Part shown: piece by piece, positions 8,578 through 18,012 of the stretch
How positions within the stretch are numbered: position 1 is the stretch's first letter
Layout of the letters: each line of letters begins with the position of its first letter
From: Streptomyces sp. Ag109_O5-10
Lineage (GTDB): Bacteria; Actinomycetota; Actinomycetes; Streptomycetales; Streptomycetaceae
Reading direction: 5' to 3'
DNA length: 64,000 nucleotides
Assembly (NCBI RefSeq): GCF_900105755.1
Contig: NZ_FNTQ01000001.1
Location: forward strand, 1,054,001 to 1,118,000
Program-made: the position numbers and the translations under genes
The notes under the pieces: generated by a model
Told to the model about the DNA's origin: nothing
The model's database searches: none
Seen by the model: the letters and a program-made list of their open reading frames with translations, nothing else

Positions 8578-9519
8578 ATGTTGCTGCGGCCCGGGGTCAC
8601 CTGCGAGAAGGCGATCAGGTTCCTGGACGACCTGGTCCAGGGCGGCCTCAACGACGTCCGCAACTCCGTCCCGAACTTCGCCCAGCCGATGCTGGCGGGC
8701 GTGGAACCCTCGAAGCTGGCCGGGCCCGACCTGGTGGTGACGCTACGGCAGTACACCGAGTGGACCGCGACGACCGCCCGGCAACTGGCGGATGTCTTCG
8801 CCGACCCGGCGGTGCCAGCGCGGCTGCGCGGCGAGCACTACAGCCACATCGTGCACAGCCCCCTGACGCCCTACCGAACCGCGCTGCTGCTGCACTGGGA
8901 GTTGGACGAGCTGGCGACGTACTTCATGGAACTGCAGAACCAGATGCGGCAGACCGTGGAGGAGTACCGCAGCTACCGGCAGCGTGTGCTGGTCGTGGAC
9001 GCGAACACCCTGCTGCACTGTCAGCGCTTCGACAAAATCCCGTGGTCTCGGGTGTGCGGGAAGGGCCCGGCAACGCTGGTGATCCCGCACGTGGTGGTGG
9101 AAGAGATCGACACCAAGTCCTACTCCGAGGGCAGCGAAAAGATCAGGAAACGGGCGCGCGGGGTCTACGAGCTGCTGGGCGACGTCCTCAAGGGGCTGTC
9201 CACCGAAGGTCGCTTCGAACTGCACGACGGCACGGAGGTCCAGGTCCTACGCGACGAGCTTGGGCACCGACGCCTGCCGAACAACGACGACGAAGCCGTG
9301 GCCCGCGCGGCCCACCTGCAGCAGGCCATCGCACCGCGTCAGATCACCGTCATCACGCGCGACAACGGGATGCGCGGCAAGGCCATGACCTGGTGCCTGC
9401 CCTGGGGCTTCCCACCGGACAAGTACCTGATCCCCGAGGACGGCTTCGGTGCGAAGCACCGAGAGGCGAATCTCGCGAGTATCAGCGTCGACGTCCTCGA
9501 GGACGGTGACGACACGTAG
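8578..9519 (+). CDS. PIN-domain nuclease-like protein
   Basis: A 313-residue protein with a C-terminal PIN domain, the fold of many toxin RNases. The acidic active-site motifs appear in order: VLVVDANTLLHC near residue 140, VVEEIDTKSY near 178, RLPNNDDEAVARAA near 240 and ITVITRDNGMRGKA near 260. The N-terminal 130 residues are helical and of unknown function. ATG 8578 follows an AAGGGAG ribosome-binding site by seven bases, so it is preferred over upstream frame-open codons. The protein is about twice as long as VapC toxins, so an RNA-processing or defence nuclease role is also possible. Confidence 0.75.
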   Translation: MLLRPGVTCEKAIRFLDDLVQGGLNDVRNSVPNFAQPMLAGVEPSKLAGPDLVVTLRQYTEWTATTARQLADVFADPAVPARLRGEHYSHIVHSPLTPYRTALLLHWELDELATYFMELQNQMRQTVEEYRSYRQRVLVVDANTLLHCQRFDKIPWSRVCGKGPATLVIPHVVVEEIDTKSYSEGSEKIRKRARGVYELLGDVLKGLSTEGRFELHDGTEVQVLRDELGHRRLPNNDDEAVARAAHLQQAIAPRQITVITRDNGMRGKAMTWCLPWGFPPDKYLIPEDGFGAKHREANLASISVDVLEDGDDT

Positions 9520-9613
9520 TCCCGCCCGGACCGTGGCCTTCCGTGACGGCTACGACCGGTGCTTCATCGGCCCGCGCCTCTGAGTGGACCATTCACGGCG
9601 TCGCGGTCAGAAC

Positions 9614-9760
9614 GTCGGCGGGGGCGACACCACCATGGAGGAAGCCACTTTCCGCACCCGCTTCGCCCGCTCCGTGACCGTCGTCCACCGCCGCTCCACC
9701 CTGCGCGCCTCTCAGGTCATGCAGAGCCCAGCATTCTCGGACGACAACAGTGCGGTCAAG
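9614..9760 (+). pseudogene. Thioredoxin reductase fragment
   Basis: About 49 codons match the NADPH-binding region of thioredoxin reductase: [12 protein letters not shown], then [20 protein letters not shown]. No other part of the gene is present on either side. It is a stranded fragment of what is normally a housekeeping gene, probably brought in and truncated during element assembly. Confidence 0.7.
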
Positions 9761-9826
9761 AGGGTGTCTAGCTCGGTCGTCACGACCCGATGCTGGACGC
9801 CCTCCCCCACATACGGAACTACTGGT

Positions 9827-10795
9827 CTAGGCCAGGACGTCGACGCGCCCCGAGCACGCCCGCTGAATGGCCTGCAGGTCCGCCCGCGCAGGGCCGGCGC
9901 TTCCGCCGTGGACGGCTGTCCGCACCTTCGCCTCAATCTCAGCCACCACCTCGTCGGTGAGGAACGGCAGGCCGATGCGGCGGTAGCCGGTGTCCACGGG
10001 CGTGGACAGGCCGAGCTTGACGGCGTCCCAGGCCCGCAGCGCCGCCTTCTGCTCGTCGGCGTGGCCGCCGCCCGCCTGCCGCTCGCCGCGCAGCCGCCGG
10101 ATCCAGGGCTTCGCCGTGCTCGTCGTGCTGCGGCTGCGTGCCTGGTCGAGCTCGTCGAGGTCTCTCAGCAGGGTCTGCGTGTCGGCGTGGATCTGCGTGC
10201 ACAGCTTCCGCGCCCGGGCGAATGTCTTGTGGGTGACCACCGCGGCGGCCACCACGAGCGTCAGGCCAGTGGAAATCAGAGGCACCGGGTGTGTGGCGAC
10301 GAACCGTGCCCCCAGGAAGGCCACCACGGCGAAGATGCCGGTCACGTTCGCCAGCGCCCGGAAGACAGCCGCTCGCTGGATACGGCTCGCGAGCCGCTCC
10401 AGGACGTGGTCCTTCGGCTCGGCGATCCGAGACGTGATCGTCAGCGCGATGTAGATCAGTGCCAGCGAGAGCGCGGCCTGCCGGTAGTTGACCGGCTGCG
10501 CCGTGCCGTCGAAGACCTTGACCAGACTGACGATCGGGCCGGGGACCGCGAAGCTCCCGACGATGAACAGGATCACGAAGATTTTGAGGATGCCTTCACG
10601 GAGATGGTTCGCCTTCAGGTAGCGGTTCAGGGCTGGCATCCCGGAAAGCGCCACCACCCATCCGCTGATGAAGAGGAACTTGCCGAGCCCCCGCTGGCCG
10701 TCCCGGAAGAGCAGGTCGCCGTACATGATGCTCGCGAACCCGAGGGGAAGCAGCGCGAGTTGCCCGTAGGTGCGCACGGTGCGGACCGTTGTCAT
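9827..10795 (-). CDS. Multi-pass membrane protein of unknown function
   Basis: A 322-residue protein. The first 190 residues hold about six hydrophobic segments ([97 protein letters not shown]). The cytoplasmic C-terminal 130 residues are soluble and charged, with a helical [20 protein letters not shown] segment. No family is recognised. The layout of a membrane module plus a soluble helical tail is compatible with a membrane effector or a conjugation accessory protein, but nothing proves either. IS256 lies immediately upstream, so its native promoter may be lost. Confidence 0.65.
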   Translation of the reverse strand: MTTVRTVRTYGQLALLPLGFASIMYGDLLFRDGQRGLGKFLFISGWVVALSGMPALNRYLKANHLREGILKIFVILFIVGSFAVPGPIVSLVKVFDGTAQPVNYRQAALSLALIYIALTITSRIAEPKDHVLERLASRIQRAAVFRALANVTGIFAVVAFLGARFVATHPVPLISTGLTLVVAAAVVTHKTFARARKLCTQIHADTQTLLRDLDELDQARSRSTTSTAKPWIRRLRGERQAGGGHADEQKAALRAWDAVKLGLSTPVDTGYRRIGLPFLTDEVVAEIEAKVRTAVHGGSAGPARADLQAIQRACSGRVDVLA

Positions 10796-10914
10796 GAGCC
10801 CACTGTGTGAGACCGCACCGGTCGGCCGTGCTGATTTGAGGTAGGCCAGAGGGTTCCGGCGCCGTACGACGGTTGTTGTTCGCTTACCTGCCCGGTCACG
10901 TCCGCTGGAGTGGT

Positions 10915-12245
10915 GTATCGCCGGCCACTCGGTGATCTCGTTTTGAGGCTATGCGGTGAGTTCGGTCGGGAGGACGGTCTCGTCGGTTTCTGACTCGATC
11001 GGGTGGAGCCGGGCCTTGGCCAGCAGGTCGAGTCCCATGTAGCGGCGGGCCTCGGTCCATTCGTCGTTCTGCTCGGCCAGCACGGCGCCGACCAGGCGGA
11101 TCAGCGCGGTGCGGTCGGGGAAGATGCCGACGACGTCGGTGCGACGTCGGATCTCCTTGTTCAGCCGTTCCTGTGGGTTGTTCGACCAGATCTGCCGCCA
11201 GATCTCGCGTGGGAAGGCGGTGAAGGCCAGCAGGTCGTGCTGAGCGGCGTCCAAGTGGGCTGCTGCCTTGGGGAACTTGGCTTCCAGGGCATCCAGAACG
11301 TGCCGCATCTGGGCCTGGACAGCGTCGGTGTCGGGTTGTTCGAAGACGGTCCGCAGCAGGGTGGCCACCCACGGCTGAGCGGACTTCGGGACCTGGCTCA
11401 GCAAATTTCGGGCGTAATGCGTGCGGCACCGCTGCCAGGATGCGCCGGGCAGGACCGCGCCGATCGCGTTCACCAGGCCGGTGTGCGCGTCGGAGACGAC
11501 CAGCTGGACACCGGACAGGCCGCGGGCGGTCAGGGAGCGCAGGAAGGCGAGCCAGCCCGCACCGTCCTCGGCCGTGGCGACGTCGATGCCGAGGATCTCG
11601 CGGTGTCCGTCGGCGTTGACGCCGACTGCGATCAGAGCGTGGACGTTGATGATGCGGCCGCCCTCGCGGACCTTCTGGGTCAGCGCGTCCACCCAGACGA
11701 ACGTGTAGGGCCCGGCATCGAGCGGCCGGTTGCGGAACGCGGTGACCTGATCGTCCAGATGCTTGGCCATCGCGCTGACCTGGGACTTCGACAGCTGGGT
11801 GACGCCGAGGGACTCGGCGAGCTTCTCGACGCGGCGGGTGGACACACCGAGCAGGTAGGCGGTGGCGACCACCGAGACGAGGGCCTGCTCGGCCCGCCGG
11901 CGGCGTTCCAGGAGCCAGTGCGGGAAGTAACTGCCCTGCCGCAGCTTGGGGACGGCGAGTTCGACGGTCCCTGCGCGGGTGTCCCACTCGCGCGGGCGAT
12001 AACCGTTGCGGTGATTGACGCGTTCCTCGCTGACCTGCCCGTATTCGGCATTGCAGAGGGCATCGGCCTCCGCGGACATGAGCGCGTCGGCGAACGTCTT
12101 GACCATCGCGCGCAGCAGATCGGGACTCGCCGCGGCGAGGTTGTCCTCGGCGAGAGCGTGCAGGGGCAGACTGTCTGGTGCGGTCATCGTGCTGATCTCC
12201 TTCGAGCCTAGACATCTCGAAGATCAGCCGGTGGCCGTTCTCATA
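10915..12245 (-). mobile_element. IS256-family insertion sequence
   Basis: The ends carry related inverted segments: CGGCCACTCGGTGATCT near 10922 and, on the other strand, CGGCCACCGGCTGATCT near 12235. They bracket a single mutator-type transposase gene. The exact termini and the target duplication could not be fixed by eye, so the limits are approximate. Confidence 0.75.
10949..12187 (-). CDS. IS256-family (mutator) transposase
   Basis: A 412-residue DDE transposase, full length for the family. It has the N-terminal FADALMSAEADALCNAEYG and NGYRPREWDTRAGTVELAVP segments. The catalytic region includes VWVDALTQKVR, the QLVVSDAHTGLVNAI aspartate, WQRCRTHYARNLL, and the C-terminal IWSNNPQERLNKEIRRRTDV glutamate segment. 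The gene appears intact, so the element may still be mobile. Confidence 0.93.
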   Translation of the reverse strand: MTAPDSLPLHALAEDNLAAASPDLLRAMVKTFADALMSAEADALCNAEYGQVSEERVNHRNGYRPREWDTRAGTVELAVPKLRQGSYFPHWLLERRRRAEQALVSVVATAYLLGVSTRRVEKLAESLGVTQLSKSQVSAMAKHLDDQVTAFRNRPLDAGPYTFVWVDALTQKVREGGRIINVHALIAVGVNADGHREILGIDVATAEDGAGWLAFLRSLTARGLSGVQLVVSDAHTGLVNAIGAVLPGASWQRCRTHYARNLLSQVPKSAQPWVATLLRTVFEQPDTDAVQAQMRHVLDALEAKFPKAAAHLDAAQHDLLAFTAFPREIWRQIWSNNPQERLNKEIRRRTDVVGIFPDRTALIRLVGAVLAEQNDEWTEARRYMGLDLLAKARLHPIESETDETVLPTELTA

Positions 12246-12529
12246 TCCGGACCCTCACTCCGACGCCGGGACAAACACCCGGATCAGGTGGGAACCGGTA
12301 CACCACTTCCAGAGACGCAACCACCTGCCCGCGCCGCACTCGGATTGCGCGTGCCGTCAGCTGCTGCTCGGAGACATGCCTGCCCCGACCCGCCCGCGCG
12401 TGGGCTTTCGCAGGCCCAGTGACCGGCTGGTGAGTGATTGGCCGACGACTTACTACCAACCCATTGACTGTTCCGAGCCGAACGGCGGTGATCGAACCCG
12501 AGGGATCCCGCTGACACCGGTACAGCTCG

Positions 12530-13948
12530 TCACGACTGCCGATCAGGTATGGGCTCTTTCCCGGATTGCTGCCCGCTGTTCTCAGAGGAGCTGGTGGGGC
12601 CGCCCGCCGATAGCCGCGACTTTCCGTGCAGCCAGTTCCACACGGTCTTGGAGTCGGTGCCCAGCCGTGCGGCTAGCGACACGGTGGACGGCCGCTGCTT
12701 CGTGGGCATGCTCCAGTATGTCTCGCGCAGTTCGCGCACCCGAGCGTCGGAAATCTTCACCATGCGGTGGGCTTCGCCGCGTGCATGGTTTGTCCGTGCC
12801 TCCGCCTCGGGCTCCAGCTCGCCGGTGGGGCCGCCTGCTTCTTGGCGGCCGGCCCCGCGCAACCAACGGTGAATGGTCCCCCAGTACACGCCATGCCGCT
12901 GGGCAAGGACTTCGAGCTTAGGCCGCTTCCCATGAGGAGCGTTCCAGTACTCCTCCCGCAATGCCCTGACCTCCCGGTTGGACACCTTGGTCGCGAAGTG
13001 GTCATCTCCCCGGTCATACTTGCCCTGCGCCAGACGATCATGCATGTTCTGCTTTTGTGTCCCCAGCTTGAGATGGCGCGGGTTGCAGCAGCCCGGATTA
13101 CTGCCCCCAGGACACAGATGCCGAACAACAAGATCACTGTCGATACACGCCAGGGTCAGACCGTGGTGCAGGACATAAGCGACCCGGGCAGCCTGCGTGT
13201 GGCGACCTTCCCAATACACGAAGCCGTATCCGAAGTCATGCCGACTCGCCGCCATCCAGGGCCAGCACACGGCGTCGCCGCCGCTGCGGTCTATCTTCCG
13301 CCAGAACTCCGCCTCGAGTGCCTTTCGTGCCAGCTCTTTCAGGTCGCCGCTCGTCACCCTCCGCCCGCCGGGAGGCGGTGGGATCAAGGTTCGCACCGCG
13401 TGGGGGCCAGGCCGGTCCCGATGAAGGCGAAAGCGGTCCGTCATGTTGTCTCGCTGCGAGCCAACCGTCAGGTGTGCCGGATTGCAGCAGGGGGGATTGG
13501 CGCATAGATGCCGAACGAGCCTGTGTGCGGGAAGGTTCGAGGCCAGGCCATGAGCCAGCACATACGCAACCCGATGAGCACTGACGGTACCGATCAGAGT
13601 CCGTCCGGCGTAGTACTGGCCGTAGCCGTCGATGTTGAGCGCGCCGAGGAAGGGCCAGCATTCAGTCTCGCCCGGTGACGTGTCCACTGATGTCCAGAAC
13701 TGTGCCTCCCGCAAGGCTCTGCGCCCTGGCGTTTCTGCGCTGCCGCGGTAGGTGCGCGGTCGTGGTAGCGGCAGGGACGTAGGCCGGGGGAGGTGACGGT
13801 AGCTCCGGCCCCCGACGATGCCGTCGATCACAGCACGCGATACACCCAGTTCGTCTGCAGCCTCCGCCCTGGTGGTGTGGCCGCCGGCCATGGACTGGAG
13901 TACCCACTGGGCTTGTTGGTCGCTCAAGGAGCGCTGGTTGCGTGGCAC
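12530..13948 (-). CDS. Protein with two HNH-type domains and repeated helix-turn-helix segments
   Basis: About 472 residues. Two zinc-type HNH modules occur in tandem: VRHLCANPPCCNPAHLTVGS near residue 145, and VVRHLCPGGSNPGCCNPRHL near residue 255. Each is preceded by a similar segment (ECWPFLGALNIDGYGQYYAG and VCWPWMAASRHDFGYGFVYW). An N-terminal HTH (RAEAADELGVSRAVIDGIVG) and two C-terminal HTH units (LAQRHGVYWGTIHRWLRGAG and LAARLGTDSKTVWNWLHGKS) flank them. This matches the style of phage and mobile-element homing endonucleases, but duplicated. The start is uncertain: the frame is open to 14140, and GTG 13948 was chosen because sequence conservation-like character begins there. Confidence 0.72.
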   Translation of the reverse strand: MPRNQRSLSDQQAQWVLQSMAGGHTTRAEAADELGVSRAVIDGIVGGRSYRHLPRPTSLPLPRPRTYRGSAETPGRRALREAQFWTSVDTSPGETECWPFLGALNIDGYGQYYAGRTLIGTVSAHRVAYVLAHGLASNLPAHRLVRHLCANPPCCNPAHLTVGSQRDNMTDRFRLHRDRPGPHAVRTLIPPPPGGRRVTSGDLKELARKALEAEFWRKIDRSGGDAVCWPWMAASRHDFGYGFVYWEGRHTQAARVAYVLHHGLTLACIDSDLVVRHLCPGGSNPGCCNPRHLKLGTQKQNMHDRLAQGKYDRGDDHFATKVSNREVRALREEYWNAPHGKRPKLEVLAQRHGVYWGTIHRWLRGAGRQEAGGPTGELEPEAEARTNHARGEAHRMVKISDARVRELRETYWSMPTKQRPSTVSLAARLGTDSKTVWNWLHGKSRLSAGGPTSSSENSGQQSGKEPIPDRQS

Positions 13949-14225
13949 ATCCGGACGGTACAAGGGGGCACTGACAACACACGCCCGGAATACATGGACT
14001 CCTCTCCCAACGAGTGCAATCGCAAAGTGGGCGAACCCTAGAAGCGTCACAGGAACACGGACCGCATGAAGCGCCAACCGCATCGTGCGCGCCAGCGCAG
14101 CCGGTCTCTGACGAAGCCGCACCGGAGCGCTCTGATGCACTTCGTCGTCTCACGGCTCGGCTCAAAGTCCCGTCAGGACGGACCCCGGCGGGGCCTCACC
14201 GTATCACTCGCCTATCACACTGCCC

Positions 14226-15326
14226 CTATAACGGAGGTGACGACTGCACTGGTCTGACCAGGTGGAAGACCTCCCGGGCCGCGTAGCGCTTGAGGCTTCG
14301 GACTATCTCGCGCCGGGTCTTGCCCTCCTTGCTGCGGCGCTCGTAGTACTCCTGGGTGCGCGGGTCGACGCGCAGGCGGGTCTGCACGATCCGGTGCAGG
14401 GCCGCGTTGGCTTGCCGGTCGCCGCCGCGGTTGAGGCGACGGTACTGCCGACTGCCCGAGGAACGCTCGACGGGGCTGACCTCGCACCGCGCTGCAAACG
14501 ACGCTTCACTGCCCAGGCGTTCCGGGTTGTCTCCGATCGTGATCAGCAAAGTGACGGCCGTATCCGGACCGATGCCCACCACCGCGAGCAACTGCGGAGC
14601 GTGGCGTTCCACCAGCCGGGTCAGGCGGCCTTCCAGGTCCTGGATCTCTTCGCTGAGCTGACTGATGCGCCTGGCCAGCAGGCACAGGGTGATGTGCGTA
14701 GCGTGGAGCACCGCCCCTTCGTCGGCCTCGTGGTTCAGGCTGTCGTCGACGAGCCGTGCGCAGGTGCGGAAGAGTTCTGCATTGCCCAGCCCGGCAAGTT
14801 CCTCTCTCAGCTGCGGATCGGCACGGATGAGGACGACCTTGAGCTGGTTGATCGCCTGGGTGCGGGCCTTGACCGCCGAGTCCTTGGCCAGTTTGTACAT
14901 CCGGGCGATCTCCACTGGCCCGTCGCCAGTCTTGGCCTGGGCGCGCGCCCGTCCGCTCAGCACTGCACGGGCCGCGTTCTCGGCATCGAGCGGGTCGGAC
15001 TTGCCTCGCCGTCGGCGGTCGGCCCGGTCGAACCGGTTCACATCGAAAACGTCCACGCCCTGGGCCAGCAGGTAGCGGGACAGGGCCGCCCCGAAGGAAC
15101 CGGTCCCTTCCACTCCGGCCCGGCGCACCGTACCCGACGCCCTGGCCCACCCCAGCAGGTCTCGGTATCCAGCCGCGGTGGCCGGAAACTCGTCGGTGCC
15201 GATCACCTCCCCCACCAGGGACAGCAAAGCGGCCACATGGGCATCCCGGTGCGTGTCCACTCCCAGGACCACCTCCGCCGCTGGCCGGCGCCGACGAGGA
15301 CGCGAAGCGGAGGACGTGCCGGTCAT
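14226..15326 (-). CDS. IS110-family transposase
   Basis: A 366-residue DEDD/serine transposase. The N-terminal RuvC-like domain has VVLGVDTHRDAHVAALLSLV, GVEGTGSFGAALSRYL and the KSDPLDAENAARAVLSGRAR segment. The C-terminal Transposase_20 domain has LLAVVGIGPDTAVTLLITIG and FAARCEVSPVERSSGSRQYR, which includes the serine region. It is full length and apparently intact. IS110 elements lack classical inverted repeats and depend on a structured RNA made from the non-coding end upstream of the gene. Confidence 0.93.
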   Translation of the reverse strand: MTGTSSASRPRRRRPAAEVVLGVDTHRDAHVAALLSLVGEVIGTDEFPATAAGYRDLLGWARASGTVRRAGVEGTGSFGAALSRYLLAQGVDVFDVNRFDRADRRRRGKSDPLDAENAARAVLSGRARAQAKTGDGPVEIARMYKLAKDSAVKARTQAINQLKVVLIRADPQLREELAGLGNAELFRTCARLVDDSLNHEADEGAVLHATHITLCLLARRISQLSEEIQDLEGRLTRLVERHAPQLLAVVGIGPDTAVTLLITIGDNPERLGSEASFAARCEVSPVERSSGSRQYRRLNRGGDRQANAALHRIVQTRLRVDPRTQEYYERRSKEGKTRREIVRSLKRYAAREVFHLVRPVQSSPPL

Positions 15327-15540
15327 GCTCGTTCCCCTTCCAGGCCGACGGCTTGTCCCGTAGCCGGCACCGGGCCGTGCGGACGGTCAGAATCGTGATG
15401 ACGCCTGTCCGGCAAGCCCCTATCGAGACACGCCCGGTCAGCCCGAGACCAGCAAACGCACTATCCCCGGGTCGGCGGTCGACACAGTGTGATCAGGACA
15501 CCCCGGTCAGAGATCTCAGGAGTCAGACCCCCTGCGTAGG
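15327..15540 (-). ncRNA. Candidate bridge-RNA region of the IS110 element
   Basis: This is the roughly 200-bp non-coding stretch directly upstream of the IS110 transposase. In IS110 members this end is transcribed into a bridge RNA with target- and donor-binding loops. I see several short self-complementary GC-rich segments (for example around CCGGGTCGGCGG and CCGACGGCTTGTC), but I did not derive a fold. The assignment rests on family knowledge and position. Confidence 0.35.
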
Positions 15541-15688
15541 AAAGCGCCCACCTACTCTTCTCCGTCTGACTGGCTTGCAGCCACGTCAGCCCGCTCGTCC
15601 GAGCGAATTGACTCGAAGCGCCGGCCGCCTACCCCAAGAACTGGCACCATGCCGCCGTCGTGCGTCACTTCGAGTAGAAGGCGGGCCA

Positions 15689-17101
15689 TTGGAACGGCGG
15701 GTCAGTGAGCGGCAGCTGTCGGTGTTGCAGTGGGTGGGAGCCGGGTGCCCTGCCGGCGTATGGGAGACCAGCTCCTACAAGACCACCTGCCAGGCACTGC
15801 ACAACCGTGGCCTGGTCACGGTCTCCCGGAAGGCCGGGCAGTGGAGCGTCGCCCTGACAAGCGTCGGTCGGCACTACCTGGCGCACGGCACGTACCCTCC
15901 CCGCGGATCACGCCCGCGGAAGACCCAGGCCGCCGGTCCACGACCTAAGTCCACCAGAGCGCAGGAAACTCCGGCCACCGAGCGGAAGCCAAGCCCTCCC
16001 TCACATCCTCGTGTGACGCTCACGGAGCAGCTGTTACAGGAGCTCGCGGAGGCCGGCGGCAAGATCGTCAAGAGCGGCAGCGGTCCCGACTTGGAGAAGT
16101 GGCCGTCCCGCGTCGCCGCCGCACGCAGATCCGGAAGGATCCCGGAGACGAAGGAGCTGTACGGAAACTGGTGCCGCGACGGGTACGAGATCAAGCTCGT
16201 CGACATCCCCGCCTGGCGCCTTGCAGTCCTCGACCCCGTCCCCGTGCCCTCGCGGCTCACTCGGCCGCACACCGTTGTCCAGGCCATGCAGAACGAACGC
16301 CAGCCGCTCGGCCTGACCAAGCCCGTCCAAGGACGCGCTCTCCGACTCATCCAGGCACTGATCACCACTGCCGAGGCCGAAGGACACACCTGCTCAGCCG
16401 GGCAGACCGGCTACGCACCCCCGTCTCATCGCCGCCGCAGGGCACATCCTCACTTCACCATCACCGCACAGGGCCAGCCCGTGGGGTTTCTCGTACTCCA
16501 GGAACAGGACCGGACCGAGCACGTCGCCACCGAGAAGGAACTCGCCGACGCCAAGAAGCACTCCTGGGTCAGAATCCCCCGCTTCGACTACACCTCATCC
16601 GAACGCCTCCGTATCATCCTCAGCGGCGGCCAGCCACACCGGGCGAGCGAATGGGCCGACGCTCCCGGCCGCGCCCTCGAAGAGCAGCTCGCCGAGATCG
16701 CACAGGAGGTCACCCTCCGCGGCGAAGCCGCCGAACGCAGACGCCAGGACGAGGCCGAAGCGGCACGCCAGAAGCGCATCCGCTGGGAAGCCGCCATGGA
16801 ACAAGCCCGCATCCGCTACGCCGAGGCGTACCGCGTCAGGCACCTAGAAGCCCAGGAATCGGCATGGCGCCACGCCACCCAACTGACCCAATACGTGAGC
16901 ACCGTACGCACGCGAGTCGAGGCCATGCCTCCGGGCCAGGCCAGAACCGACGCCGAGGAATGGATCAGCTGGGCAGCGGCCACCGTTGAGCGCCTCGACC
17001 CATTGAACACACCGCCCCGGCTGCCCGACATTCCCAAGCCACAAGCCGACGACCTGAAACCCTTCCTCGGACACTGGAGCCCTTACGGTCCCACCTACTG
17101 A
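15689..17101 (+). CDS. Hypothetical protein with winged-helix start and coiled-coil tail
   Basis: A 470-residue protein. The frame is open far upstream, but the region before 15689 overlaps IS110 non-coding DNA and looks random. TTG 15689 is preceded by a GAAGGCGGG ribosome-binding site, so it is the likely start. Residues 1-65 resemble a winged helix (QLSVLQWVGAG, CQALHNRGLVTVSRKAGQW). The middle part has DIPAWRLAVLDPVPVPSRLT and a PHFTITAQGQPVGFLVLQEQ region. A long charged coiled coil (RGEAAERRRQDEAEAARQKR) follows near residue 350. No family is named. The element context suggests a mobile-element-specific protein. Confidence 0.7.
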   Translation: MERRVSERQLSVLQWVGAGCPAGVWETSSYKTTCQALHNRGLVTVSRKAGQWSVALTSVGRHYLAHGTYPPRGSRPRKTQAAGPRPKSTRAQETPATERKPSPPSHPRVTLTEQLLQELAEAGGKIVKSGSGPDLEKWPSRVAAARRSGRIPETKELYGNWCRDGYEIKLVDIPAWRLAVLDPVPVPSRLTRPHTVVQAMQNERQPLGLTKPVQGRALRLIQALITTAEAEGHTCSAGQTGYAPPSHRRRRAHPHFTITAQGQPVGFLVLQEQDRTEHVATEKELADAKKHSWVRIPRFDYTSSERLRIILSGGQPHRASEWADAPGRALEEQLAEIAQEVTLRGEAAERRRQDEAEAARQKRIRWEAAMEQARIRYAEAYRVRHLEAQESAWRHATQLTQYVSTVRTRVEAMPPGQARTDAEEWISWAAATVERLDPLNTPPRLPDIPKPQADDLKPFLGHWSPYGPTY

Positions 17102-18012
17102 ACGCCCGCACCGCGCATGGTGCGCCCACAACCGCGGTTCAGGAGCTCTTCGCGACCGGTTCAATCGCGGCACACCGACCTGGTGGGTCATCGGAAGATG
17201 TCGGCCTGGACGCAGGCAGGAAAGCAGCAGGTCAGAGATGATTTTGGGTCCCGGATGAGGGCCGCCGGGAGCCCGGAGCGTCAAATGAGCGTCACGGCCC
17301 TACGTCGGTTCGGCACCGGAACTCTGGCACATCATGGCTTCCCGTAGTACGCAGCGACTCCACCGGTACGGAGGCTCACGCCGTTAGAGTCGCGTCGGCG
17401 CGCCCAGTGCGTACGAGAGGCCCGCCGTCGAAGGGGCAGTGTGATCGAAGTTCGCTGACGGGCCGCTCCGGACCGGGGAGGCTTGTCCCGCCTGTTGCAC
17501 GCCACCCGGGGACGGAGCCGCCTATTTTGATCATCCTGGACACGAACATGCTGTGGGGTGTCTCCCCTGACAACGGCAGCGTCGACCTGCTCAAGCCCAT
17601 ACAGGCAACGGGGCGCAAGGCGTCGCCGTCCCGTGGACGGTCATGGAGGAGCTGGCCGCGCAACGGGCGCCGCCTAGGTCATTCTCGACGACGAGGAGCC
17701 TCGCGTGTGGCTTCATTTGGACGGGGATCATGCCTCGTTCGCCGGGATGAAGATCTGCGGATTCGACCTGGGGCCGGCCCCGGTGCTCGACCTTGACCGG
17801 CCATCGGAGATGAGCTGATTCCTGCGGTCGTGCCGTCCCGACCATGCGACCGTCGGTCAGGTCGTGCCGTTGACTGACGCAGTGGGTGCACCTGCCCCCC
17901 GAATACGGCTCACAGAGACATGGCGAACAGGCCGAGGACGTCGAAGAGGGGCTTGTCGGTGGGCACCGCTACTATCCAGGATGCCTCACGGGACGACGGA
18001 CGGAGTCAGGGA
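17102..18012. other. Non-coding stretch with a decayed PIN-domain gene
   Basis: At 17521-17660 a plus-strand fragment reads LIILDTNMLWGVSPDNGSVD and continues, after a +1 shift, with a VAVPWTVMEELAAQR-like sequence. This is the N-terminus of a PIN-domain protein. A further fragment at about 17680-17818 (DHASFAGMKICGFDLGPAPV) may be its tail or a different gene. Nothing intact is present. The rest, 17102-17500, shows no gene. Confidence 0.5.

Noticed and set aside
10896-12215. 439-codon frame on the same strand as the IS256 transposase
   Set aside because: It is the shifted shadow of the transposase; only the 10949-12187 frame contains the family motifs.
12480-12510. GGTTCGATC-like sequence suggesting a tRNA T-loop on the minus strand
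   Set aside because: The flanking bases do not form the T-stem, and no acceptor, D- or anticodon arm can be built around it.
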